Shown here: positions 55,269-64,000 of the stretch, piece after piece
How the letters are laid out: every line of letters starts with the position of its first letter
Numbering within the stretch: position 1 is the stretch's first letter
Origin: Cephalotus follicularis
Lineage: Eukaryota > Streptophyta > Magnoliopsida > Oxalidales > Cephalotaceae
DNA: 64,000 bases
Reading direction: 5' to 3'
Assembly: GCA_001972305.1 (NCBI GenBank)
Contig: BDDD01000911.1
Span: 443,441 to 507,440 of the forward strand
The notes under the pieces: generated by a model
Told to the model about the DNA's origin: nothing
Databases searched by the model: none
Seen by the model: the letters and a program-made list of their open reading frames with translations, nothing else
Translations under genes and position numbers: made by a program

Positions 55269-56413
55269 GTGAGTATGGCTTCTCCTTCCACATCATCTGA
55301 GGAATCTTTTGATAGAGCGATTCGAGCTAGGGACCAGAGGGTTAGGTTTGTAGAGCATGATGTTAGATCAAAGGTGACCCTATCTGACAAGAAGGAGGAA
55401 GTCATCACTTCTCGCTTTGCCAGTCGAGAGTTTGGTTCTGTTGGGGGTCCGAGCCATTTGAGAGGGGCTAAGATCGAGGACAGGGGTTATTACATGTCAG
55501 CAAAACAACTATATGTTCAAGACATTGTCTCGAAGGTGAAAAATGTGGATCTCATTGAATTGAGATCCAAGTACAATATACCAGACTCGATCGAGTTGTC
55601 ACTTCCTCTGGAGAACTATGATGCACTGAACTAGCATGGGGGATCTTCCTATGTTATGTTGATGCGTTGAAGTCGGGACTTTGATTCCCCCATTATCCAT
55701 TTGTTTTCCAAGTTTCAGAGTTTGACCAAATTCATCCCGGTCAACTTGCTCCCAACTCTTGGAGGATCATCACAAGCTTCTTGTGTTTCTGTAAGATGCT
55801 TGATATAGCTCCCAAGATGGCTGTTTTTCATTTTTTTTCTTCCACCTCGCTAAGCATCCAAATAAATATGGGGGATGGTGGTATTTGAAGAAGAGCTTGA
55901 AGTTGGCTTTTCTGCAATCTTCCCGACTCCACAAAAGGGTGGAAACATTACTACGCAAAGAAGGTGGAGTGGTGGACCCAAACTGTTGTGTGGAAGAAAT
56001 ATTCATCCCTGGAAGACTAGAGTCAACCACTCTCGCAGGAGTGTCCTAAGGGGAGCATCGAAAAGATCTCAGCTCTGGTCAATCCACCCACCGACATCAT
56101 GCTCTTAGTCGAAGAGGCCAACCTCTCCCTACTCGGTATGAGTTCGGTTCCAAACATTCCCAGGCATAATGGTAATTGTCTCTCCTTTTTGTCTTTATTT
56201 TGCTTAGAGTTCAAATATTTATCTTATTTCTTTCTTTTATAGTTATGAAGGTGATGGACTCGGAGAGGTTGAAGGCAATAAACCAAAATAAGTTGACTTC
56301 TCGGAAGCGAAAAAAGAAGCAGCCACCCATCCCTGAAATTCAGAAAGAGATGCCTCATGTTGAGGCAACTACACTAGTCTCGGGGACCGATCTTGGCCCT
56401 CCTACTGTTGGCT
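55269..56413 (+). pseudogene. Decayed 'putative gypsy type transposon' (PF04195-like) gene with intron
   Basis: Open from ATG 55275 (MASPSTSSEES) to 55634, ending LRSKYNIPDSIELSLP, the N-terminal signature of this plant family as I know it. After a frameshift at about 55634 the next frame reads WGIFLCYVDALKSGL, FVFQVSEFDQIHPGQLAPNS, WRIITSFLCFCKMLDIAPKM, LFCNLPDSTKGWKHYY and LVNPPTDIMLLVEEANLSLL, with stops near 55679, 55886, 55898 and 56018. A 71 bp intron then joins it in frame to MKVMDSERLKAINQ. The gene is cut at 56413 by LTR G, whose first bases supply a stop. Function unknown; often linked to retrotransposons. Confidence 0.72.
56172..56242 (+). other. Predicted 71 bp intron
   Basis: It starts GTAATTG after CATAATG and ends TTCTTTTATAG in a T-rich context. 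Splicing keeps phase: ...PNIPRHN joins VMKVMDSERLKA without a stop. Length is at the short end for plant introns. Confidence 0.6.
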
Positions 56414-58711
56414 TGTAAGCCCCGAGCATAGATGTCCATACTTGATTGTATTTATATGGTATTGTACGATACTGTATTTACAGATGGTATGGATTGTATA
56501 TATATTATGATATTTTCCACTTTTATGATTCTTTATGGGTTGTGGGGGGTTCAACCGAACCTAGGCCATGTTTTCCAAGTTATCGCCTAAAAGAGTCTAT
56601 ATAGACGAGTTGATTCTTTCTATTCTCATTTTAATTTCTCTTCTCCTGTTCTAGAGAGAGTGTGAGTTAGAAAGAGAGTGGGCAGAATTCAATAAGGAAG
56701 GAGTTGTTGGGTTCGTGACGGAGATTGGAACTTGAAGGAAGGATCAAAACTAGGATCCAACATCGAATCAAGCTTGTTCTTCGTTCTAAATAGTTTTGAA
56801 GTAGGTTCTACGTATATGCTTTGGAACTTGCATATTGTATGGATTTGTATGCTTATATGGTTATGGATGGATAGATGCATGTTAGATGGATGAGTTAGGG
56901 TGATTGTTATGCTTGATTATGGATTAGAATGGAAATCAGAGAGAGATTTGAGTGTTTTAAGTCTTTAGGCGTAACTTCCTCTCTCTCTTCATTATCGGTA
57001 TATGGGTACGGATTTCAAGGTTTTTAACTTGTTTTTAAGCTACAATCTACCATTGGGGCTTATAGCTTCCTTTGGATCAGGTTTTAAACGGTTTTAAATG
57101 GAATTTGACTTCGTTTTGGCTGTTAAAAATTAACTAGCGTATGAAATCGTCAACCCTTTCGTTTTAACCGTCAACACTTTTAATGTAAAATTATAAACTA
57201 CCGACACTTTTGGATGCGATCCTAAATCGTCGACGCTATACACAAACCGGCGACGCTTTGCTTAAACCTTAAACTGTCAACGCTTTGCTCAAACTGGCTA
57301 CGCTTTGGCCTAGAACCATAACTGTCGATGCCTTGAGTAAGGGTTGGCGCTTTGTACACTGTTTTTACACAAAACAACATGTTTTCAACATATTTTCATC
57401 TCCAAACTCTTTTATCTTCAAATGGGTTCCATAAAAAGCCTCCTTACGGCCATGTAACCTATGCGAACCCTTCTTTAAACAATCAAGCTTCAAATCAATC
57501 TTCAAAATGGATTTTAAAGAGGTTTTCAATAAATGGTTAGGTTAGTTCAATTGGGATGTTTGGAAGCAAATATCCTAGTTGGACCTCCTTTTCATTGTTT
57601 TATTAACTCCGATAGGGACTGAGAAAATGGTTATGGAAAATGGCTATGAAAAAATGGTTTTGGGAATGGTTTTGATGGATGGACCCGACATGATCCTTTA
57701 CGGTTAGGTCCCTATCCTTTAAATGGTTATATGGTTATGGGTGATGAGTCTTATATGGTTATGGTTTGTTATTGTTTGAGACTTGATGAGATAACCCATT
57801 CATAATCTTCATTTCTCTCATGAACGTTATGGGTGTTAGACCATATTATATGGAGGGAAATGGGACACCACTTGAGGGGTGGACTTACAATGGACACCGC
57901 ATTGTGGATGGACCAACGAAAATATGGTATGGGCTATGACTTATAAAGGACTAACAATATGGAATCGTTGATGTGGTCAGTCTTATCTTGACCTCGCTCA
58001 GCTATGACCCCGAAAAGGTAGGTAGTTGGTGGCAGTGCTATCTTGAGCCAGAGGGGCAGAGTGATATTCAGACCTTATGGATATTTTGTACCCATGGATG
58101 GTTATGGATTGACTTATGGAGTGTGTGTAGACCTATGGTCTTTTCTATGATTAGGACTCGTTAAGTATGCCACCGCTTAGGGACGGTTAGCGTTCTTACG
58201 CTGTCCACAATTGGCATTCATGTATATCACATGCCATGCATATATCTGTATATATTTGTTCACTTCATTGCATATAGTATTGCCTACAAAGCCCTATTTG
58301 GCTGACCCATTCTCGAAATGGGCACAACAATTTAAAGAAGAGTGCTAAGGATGCCTCGACGCCAGATGGGACTGTTTGCAGAGCAGGATTTCTAGTTGCA
58401 TTGCAGTTTCCTTTATCTACCTTACTGTATAAGAGACCTTTTGTATGAGACTGGTTGTATAAGACTTTTGTATTTTAGTTGTATTCAACTGTCGGCTTGT
58501 GGCAGCGCTTAAGACGCATATGATATGATGTGTATTATCTTTGGGTGCATCTATACAAGTATTTCAATGGTTGTTTCCGCATGCATAATTGTGTATTAAA
58601 GTTTTAATTTATAGCGTAATTTGGGTATTATGCTATGTATAAAGATGGATCGTATGGACGGACCTGGCACGTGTCAGGCCATGGGGTTCTCTCGTGGTTC
58701 AGGGTGTTACA
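56414..58711 (+). mobile_element. 5' LTR of gypsy G, about 2298 bp
   Basis: It ends AGGGTGTTACA seven bases before an initiator-tRNA primer site, so orientation is plus. The start is placed at TGTAAGCCCCGAG because it mirrors the end and coincides with the break of the gene upstream. Its last 500 bp match the E LTR remnant. It carries one phased array. 56640-57130 has no feature I recognise. Confidence 0.78.
57149..57349. repeat. Phased, decayed GTCGACGCT array (LTR G)
   Basis: Cores at 57149, 57170, 57200, 57229, 57250, 57276, 57296, 57324 and 57343, steps 21, 30, 29, 21, 26, 20, 28 and 19 bp. Words such as CGTCGACGCT, TGTCAACGCT and CCGACACTTT are of the GCGTCGACGC class with a changed leading base. 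Confidence 0.75.
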
Positions 58712-58718
58712 ACTTTAG

Positions 58719-58730
58719 TGGTATCAGAGC
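58719..58730 (+). other. Primer-binding site of gypsy G (tRNA-iMet)
   Basis: TGGTATCAGAGC, the exact complement of the plant initiator-Met tRNA 3' end, seven bases after the LTR. Confidence 0.95.
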
Positions 58731-58876
58731 ACCTACTTTATGTTGGCTATGCCAAGATAGGATCATTGGCTATTGCAATTAAGTGTTATGGATAAGACTT
58801 TCATTGCTTCAGTTTGTTTTGGAATTATGGTTGAGATAAGTGGATTTCTGACCTTTTTCTCTTATACAAGGTATAT

Positions 58877-58994
58877 ATGGAAGGTCGTCAGAGAGGAACT
58901 GCTAGAGGAGCCAGAGGTAGACAGCCAAGTAGGCGTACCAGGGCTAGTAGGGGTGTTGAGGAGCAAGAAGGAAGTAATGTAGTACTAGATGTTG
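58877..58994 (+). pseudogene. Gypsy G gag N-terminus, cut by LTR I
   Basis: Starts MEGRQRGTARGARGRQPSRR, then TRASRGVEEQEGSN, matching the gag start of E (MEGQR, RRTRASRDVEEQEEQN). Open for 39 codons without a stop and then broken by TGTAATACCCCG. The rest of element G is not in the window. Confidence 0.85.
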
Positions 58995-60442
58995 TGTAAT
59001 ACCCCGTTTGTTCCTGTGCATATGTTCGGGCTTTTTATTTGTTTTGTTATATGTTGGACTTTTTTTTTATTTATGGGCTCTTGTGTTTTGGGCTATATGA
59101 TATGTTCTTTGGGCTTTTGTATATAGGATGTTAGAATGTTGTTTTGGATTCTTGCCATATTGTTCTCCTTAATGTTTCTGAGTGTGTTAGGAAGTCCCGA
59201 GATGTCTTGTTTTGGTTGTAAACTGGTTTTGAAAAGAACCGTTGGTATTTGACAATTAATTTGGCTATTTTTATATGTTAGCAACCGATTAGAATTTTGG
59301 TCTCACTCATTTAAGTAGCCTCTGCCAGAAATCTATCCCATGATTCAGTGTTCTTTTACTGTTTTAATGCCATATAGAGTCTTGTTTAAATGATTATGAT
59401 CCTCTGGTAATGTGGTAAATTGATTTTGGACGACTAAGTATGCAATGAATTGGAATTTGCTTCTCCTTAAAGTAAGATCACCATTGCATGATTCTTTGTG
59501 TTTAAATGCAACTGTTATGTCACATAAGTCTTATTTAAGTGTTTATAATCTTCTAGTATTGTAACATTGGAGTTTTGACAGCAAAATTGCATCGAACTAC
59601 CATACTTTGTCTTTCTGTCGCCCAGAACAGTCAGCTGTCAATGTAAATAGTAGACTGTTAGGCTTTGAGTAGTCAACTGCCTTGTAAAACAGTCGGTTGT
59701 TTTGCCTTGCACAGTCGACTGGACCCTTGTCACAGTCGACTGGCTGCAGCCCAGTTTGTGTAGTCGGCTGCCTATGCTATACAGTCAACTGCCACCCTTT
59801 GAATAGTCGACTGGACTTTGTTACAGTCGGCTGGTTTTGTCTAGTAAAATTATGGTTTCAAGTTTTATTATTCGTTTGTTCTTCTAATGATTTGGAGTCT
59901 GTTTTATACACTGTTAAATTGATGTTTGATGTTCGGAAGTGGTTTTGAATCCTTATATGAATGATATTGCATATTTTAGATTTTTGTGCTACGAGGGGCA
60001 TTTAGAAATCGTTGAACAATTCATAAGTCACTTTTGTGTTCACTTAAGTTACAGATTCTTCGTTCTTGGCTTATTCCTTCCGTTTAACTGAAATGAATTC
60101 AGTTTTGTTTTAGGAACATGATTCCTTTGGTTTTATGAACTCCGTTATGCTCTGAATTTTGATATGTTAAGAAATGAAGTCGGTATGATATTTTTGTGAA
60201 AATGAATATTTTCTGGCCTTATAATTCGATTCTGAATTGTTTACGAAATGTTATCCAATCGTCTCTTTATTTTGAAAATAAATAAGATGATATTCCGTAT
60301 ATGAAAGTATAATGATTTTGATATGGAACATGACTTCTACTATCGAAGTATGTGAAACGAACATGACTTTCACTTTAGGAAGTATGTTAACATTGAATAA
60401 GGATATACAGAGATATTTCCCACCTATGGGGCGTACCATAGG
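58995..60442 (+). mobile_element. Truncated LTR I, gypsy type, inserted in G gag
   Basis: Starts TGTAATACCCCGTTTG in the G gag. It contains 'cccacctatggggcgtacc' at 60419, whose reverse complement is in the D LTR at 23358. As D is a minus-strand LTR, this one is probably plus-strand. Array-to-block distance also agrees (about 590 versus 520 bp). It stops at 60442 where the H LTR begins. Confidence 0.7.
59629..59832. repeat. Phased AGTCGACTG array (LTR I)
   Basis: Ten words at 59629, 59649, 59671, 59691, 59713, 59734, 59762, 59783, 59805 and 59825, steps 20, 22, 20, 22, 21, 28, 21, 22 and 20 bp. AGTCGACT at 59713, 59734 and 59805; AGTCGGCT, AGTCAACT and AGTCAGCT elsewhere. Confidence 0.9.
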
Positions 60443-61174
60443 TGTAGCGCCCCCGACCCGAGTCCACTTTAAGCTCAAAGCGAGCTCCGAAGATCGGTGC
60501 GTTACGTGGGGTGAGACCTTAATCATCAAATCGTTTAAAGGCTAAGCTTGGATGGTGTCATCCATGACCTCACCCATGTGAGCTTGTCTCCATGTGATGA
60601 AATTAAACCAATTCAGCTGATGCCACCTGCCCTATAGTAGCAAAATATCATAATTCATCCATTCCTTGCTTGACACGTGCCCTACAATTCATTGAAATCC
60701 TCCAAAATGGGATAAAAGCTAGAATTATGCATCTGACACAGGGCAAAGCGTCGACTCTTTACCTCTAAGCGTCGGCGCCTAAGGGTTTTACCTGAGTTTT
60801 TCACCTCTATCCCGACTAAAGCGCTGACGCTTTCTTTCAAAGCGTCAACGCTTTAAGTCTCCTCCAGGTCAATCCTCAACATTTGACCTCGAAGCGTCGA
60901 CTTTTACATTTAAATCATCGACCGTTACTACCAAAGCGTCGACGCTTTAAGTGGGACTGTCGGCGCTTAAGACAGTTTTCCTCCTCATCACTTAGCCAAA
61001 AATTTTCTTCTGGGGGCGCTGCCCCCTGAACCCCCGTCTGCTCACCGGGGAGCGGAACCCCCGTACTCCCCGAGCGTAGGGTCATACTACGGGTCCCTTG
61101 AAATATTTGCCAACTACACAATAGCAATCATCTTTCCATATTTAATATCTTTACTGGAAATTCGGGTCATTACA
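60443..61174 (-). mobile_element. 3' LTR of chromovirus H, 732 bp
   Basis: On the minus strand it starts TGTAATGACCCG after the polypurine-like AAGGAGGGTAGATTG and ends GGGGGCGCTACA at 60443. The flank is atagg, but the far copy is outside. It contains a GC-rich block with a GGGGGC-GCT-GCCCCC hairpin at 61012-61026 and a phased array. I first took 58995-61174 as one LTR; the inverted block, the mixed words and the second TGTAGCGCCCCC end favour two. Confidence 0.72.
60750..60965. repeat. Phased GCGTCGACGC array (LTR H)
   Basis: Cores at 60750, 60771, 60823, 60844, 60896, 60917, 60938 and 60959. Steps 21, 52, 21, 52, 21, 21 and 21 bp. Every 52 bp gap is five helical turns (52.5), so all eight remain in phase. 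Confidence 0.88.
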
Positions 61175-61222
61175 ATCTACCCTCCTTACAAAAATTTTGT
61201 CCTCAAAATTTGTTATACCTTA

Positions 61223-62163
61223 TTCTCAAAAAGACGAGGGTATTCATGTCTCATTACTTCCTCCAATATCCAAGTGACTTCGTAGACTTCATTATTCCTT
61301 CAAACACTTCCGCCAATGGAATCATCTTGGTTCACAGAACTTGTTCTTTAGAATCCCATAATCTCCAATAGTCCAAAGTATTATGGAACAAGCTTTCCCT
61401 TTTTGTCAAAACTCTTTATTCGTTTCCAATGCAATACCTTTAAGAGAATCAAAATCTTCTTTCTAAGGCAAAACCTTTAACAAAAACAAGATCTCTCACT
61501 TTCAATTGTAGCTCTTTTTGTCTCTTATCCGCATAACTCTTTTATTCACTTTGGGCTGCTAGAAGATGCTTCCTTACTTACCTTTTATGTTTCCAACAAT
61601 TTCCTTCCTCCTTCTTCTTCCCATACATAAGCGTTCAACATCTCCGTCCGCTATCTCCTTGAGCATTCGAATTATCAACTTGATGCAGCTTAACTCTTCT
61701 CACTAAAAATGGTTGGGATATGACTTGACATAATTAATCTTCTTCTCTTTTCCTTTTAAGTTCCAAACTCAACCTTTTGAAATACCTTGATAACTCCTCT
61801 TGTGTGGAACTCATCGTTGCCAACTTTCCCATGCTCTTGCGACTTAAAACAGCTGTCACGACGTTCGTTTTCTCCCGATATATAGACATTTAACATCTCT
61901 GCCCGTTATCTTGTTTAAACTTTGGATCATCAAACTAACACTACTTGATTCATTAGTTCAACTAAAGACAGTCGAATCATAACTTGAGATAAGAAAGCTA
62001 TTTCTCCTTGCTTTCTAACTTCCAAGTTCAAACTTTGGAAATCCCTTAATAACTTCTCTTGTGTGATAATCATTACTGTCAAAACCTTTATGCTCCTATG
62101 GCTCAAAATATCCGCCAAGACATTCTCTTTTCCTATATGGTACACTCATAATCCTTAAGACTC
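61223..62163 (-). pseudogene. H pol, chromodomain-like end and RNase H tail
   Basis: At 61223-61306 the minus strand reads EVTWILEEVMRHEYPRLFEN, the last part of a chromovirus chromodomain. At 62145-62110 it reads YHIGKENVLADILSHRS, the RNase H tail (GKANVVADALSRK type). Between them I could not place integrase motifs; this part is deleted or scrambled. Confidence 0.65.
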
Positions 62164-62289
62164 CAAGAAACTCTCTTCGCATTGATCAGACCATTTGAAT
62201 TTAAACATTCTTCCGTGTCACCCTTCCAAGAGGGTTAGCAATGCGAGAGAAAAATTAAATAAACCTTTGGTAGTAACTTATCAATCCAA

Positions 62290-62960
62290 GAAAATGTCAT
62301 ATTCTGCTTCCAACATTGGTCTTTACCATCCTTTCATTGTCATAGTCTTATCAGGGACCAACAATTGTTGAACACTCTCTTCATCAACTCCGTAAAAGTA
62401 GTTGGAGTATTTGTCAATCCAAATGACATTACCAAAACTCGAGGTGTCCATATCTTGTCCGAGAAGCAGTTTTCGGTACATCCCACTTCTTGACCTTTAC
62501 TTAATGATAACCTGATCCAAGGTCAAACCTTAAGAAATATCGAGCCTTTTGAAACTGATCAAACAGATCATCGATCCTTGACAATGGATACAAAATCTCA
62601 TTGTCCCATCTTTCTTCCTTATAAACAACATCAGTGCATTGTACTATGTCAGAAAAATCCTTTATCCAAAAGCTCTTGCAATCGATTCTTTAATCCTTTT
62701 AACTTGGTCCGCACCACACGATAGGGACCCTTTGAAATCGGAGTCGTTCCGGTTACTATGTCCGTTGCAACCTTTGTCTTTCGATCAAGTGGTGTATCCT
62801 GTAGATCTCCAGGAAACATTTCCATAAGATCCTTACGAACATCCTTTATTTCCATCTTTTCTTCCTTGGTGTTCACCATATAAGCGAGGTAACCTTCGGA
62901 GCCGCTTTTCAACAATTATCCAGCTTGGATTGTTGACATGAAACTTAGGGGTTTACTGAC
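62290..62960 (-). pseudogene. H pol, reverse transcriptase, N-terminal and middle part
   Basis: 62915-62649 reads GSEGYLAYMVNTKEEKMEIK and GTTPISKGPYRVVRTKLKGL, ending LQELLDKGF, the gypsy RT entry. Further on near 62440-62365 is VLVMSFGLTNTPTTF, the FGLTNAP block. The catalytic DD motif expected next is not seen. Frameshifts separate the pieces. Confidence 0.78.
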
Positions 62961-63485
62961 TTTTGCGCTCTGGTAACCAAACTCCGATTGATTGGTTATC
63001 GAGACTTCTCCTTCTTCCTATACCAACAAAACATGATTCGTCGAAAGTCAATCCATGCTTGTTGCAACATCATTAGAATTCTTTCACATCTTTAGCTTTT
63101 ATGGCGTATGTACTAACTGATGCTCTGAGTTATAGAACTCCATTCTCTCTTTCTCCATTAGACCTCCCTTTTTTTTTTACTTCTGTAGCTAGAGGATTCA
63201 CCTACCTTCCTCTTTCCTTGTACTCGGTCCTTTCGCTTTTGCTGGTATTTTGGACTATTGCATCCATCAACACCGCTTCGTAGGTTTGCAGATCCTAAGC
63301 TATCAACAACCCTTGAACATTGGGTTCCAAACCCGTGTGAAACATATTCGTTCTTCTTTGCTCCGTTGACACCATGTGAGCCGCATATCGAGGCAACCTC
63401 TCAACTTTGCCTCGTATCGAGCTATCGATTCAGTCTTACCTTCTTCCAATCAAAGAAAGTCCTCTTCCATTTTATATTTCATCGG

Positions 63486-63720
63486 CTAAGGAAAATATTC
63501 GTCCATAAATATTTCCTTAAACTTTTCCCACGTCATCGTTGCTATCTCCCGACGTGTCTTCGTCATTTCGATCATGTCCCACCATCTATATACTTCTCCT
63601 TCTTTCTTGTCAAATAGAAACTCTTCCTTCTGAAGATCCACGCAATCCAAGGCTCTGAAGATCTCTTCCTTTCCTTGGATCCATACTTCGGTCTCCATAG
63701 CATCTGTCACTTCGAAAAGG
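63486..63720 (-). pseudogene. H gag core
   Basis: The open stretch reads GKEEIFRALDCVDLQKEEFL, EGEVYRWWDMIEMTK and MTWEKFKEIFMDEYFP, which matches the retrotrans_gag pattern (EKIF...C...EGEA..WW...W..F...F...YFP). 62960-63485 should hold the rest of gag and protease but only short fragments are readable. Confidence 0.8.
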
Positions 63721-64000
63721 CTTTTGGATGTTGTCTTGCAAACAGTTCTTCTTCGTTGACCGGCACGTTCCTTCTTTTATCGCGACTTCGTCATAAGTCG
63801 GTCATCTCGTTACTATTTGCGAGTTAGCCATTAACCTTAAAAGTTCTACTCAAGCCCTTACAAGGAACTAACATCTACTCTTCTTTACACATATCTTACT
63901 TCAGTATTCATTTCTTACATAAAACTTCTTCATAATCATTCTAGTGTTCATCGCTAGACTCGTCATCATCGGGTATCTCCTCTCAGATATTCCTTATCAT
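63721..64000. other. No recognised feature; probably H gag start and leader
   Basis: Continues upstream of the H gag core on the minus strand. No primer site or LTR end is seen before the window ends. Confidence 0.4.

Larger units (their letters stand above)
60443..64000 (-). mobile_element. Ty3/gypsy chromovirus H, decayed
   Basis: 3' LTR at 60443-61174, then on the minus strand chromodomain-like end, RNase H tail, RT and gag up to about 63720, running off the window. Gag to chromodomain spans only about 2.5 kb against some 4.5 kb expected, so there are large internal deletions. Confidence 0.78.

Noticed and set aside
58995-61174. Single 2180 bp LTR
   Set aside because: An internal LTR end at 60443, an inverted block and two word classes favour two abutting LTRs.

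Overview
The window is plant nuclear DNA, almost certainly an intergenic or pericentromeric block of a large, transposon-rich flowering-plant genome. The evidence is the content: decayed Ty1/copia and Ty3/gypsy LTR retrotransposons of plant type (chromodomain-bearing chromoviruses, an Athila/Tat-like element), primer sites for plant initiator-Met and Asp tRNAs, and a plant-restricted 'putative gypsy type transposon' domain. I see no intact host gene, no tRNA or rRNA gene and nothing bacterial. The species cannot be told.

Layout. 1-6085: a minus-strand chromovirus (E1: gag, protease, RT, RNase H, integrase) split in RNase H by a 2.5 kb solo LTR (LTR1, 805-3318, target duplication caaat). 6086-10789: a second, closely related minus-strand chromovirus (E2) whose 3' LTR (LTR3) runs directly into the gag of E1. 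10795-19169: plus-strand copia element A, with a 1.2 kb solo LTR (15810-16996, duplication gaagg) in its RNase H. 19170-20799: 5' LTR remnant, primer site and gag of a plus-strand gypsy (E). 20800-22442: truncated LTR F. 22443-30321: minus-strand chromovirus D, carrying a 109 bp mini-insertion in its LTR and a 2.7 kb solo LTR (LTR2, 26177-28920, duplication cggtc) in its integrase. 30377-35613: minus-strand copia C. 35615-53433: plus-strand copia B, split in gag by a complete 8.2 kb Athila-like element (39686-47899, duplication attac) that has gag and protease but no RT, RNase H or integrase. 53434-56413: low-information DNA, a 56 bp tandem repeat, a TATA box and a decayed intron-containing gene of the putative-gypsy-transposon family, cut off by LTR G. 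56414-60442: LTR G with its primer site and gag start, then LTR I inserted in that gag. 60443-64000: a decayed minus-strand chromovirus H.

The most striking signal is not a gene. Nine LTRs or LTR pieces from several gypsy families and two copia-type LTRs carry arrays of a short palindromic word with a GTCGAC core. Cores are spaced about 21 bp (two helical turns), sometimes 28-33 or 42 bp, with unrelated sequence between them. Two main words exist, AGTCGACTG and GCGTCGACGC/GG. Each LTR uses one word throughout, including in both of its arrays, yet homologous LTRs (LTR1 versus F, LTR2 versus LTR3) use different words. This looks like a co-evolving binding-site system and is the best candidate for something undescribed.

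All reading frames are annotated as pseudogenes unless stated. Positions were read by eye; percent identities and database matches were not computed.
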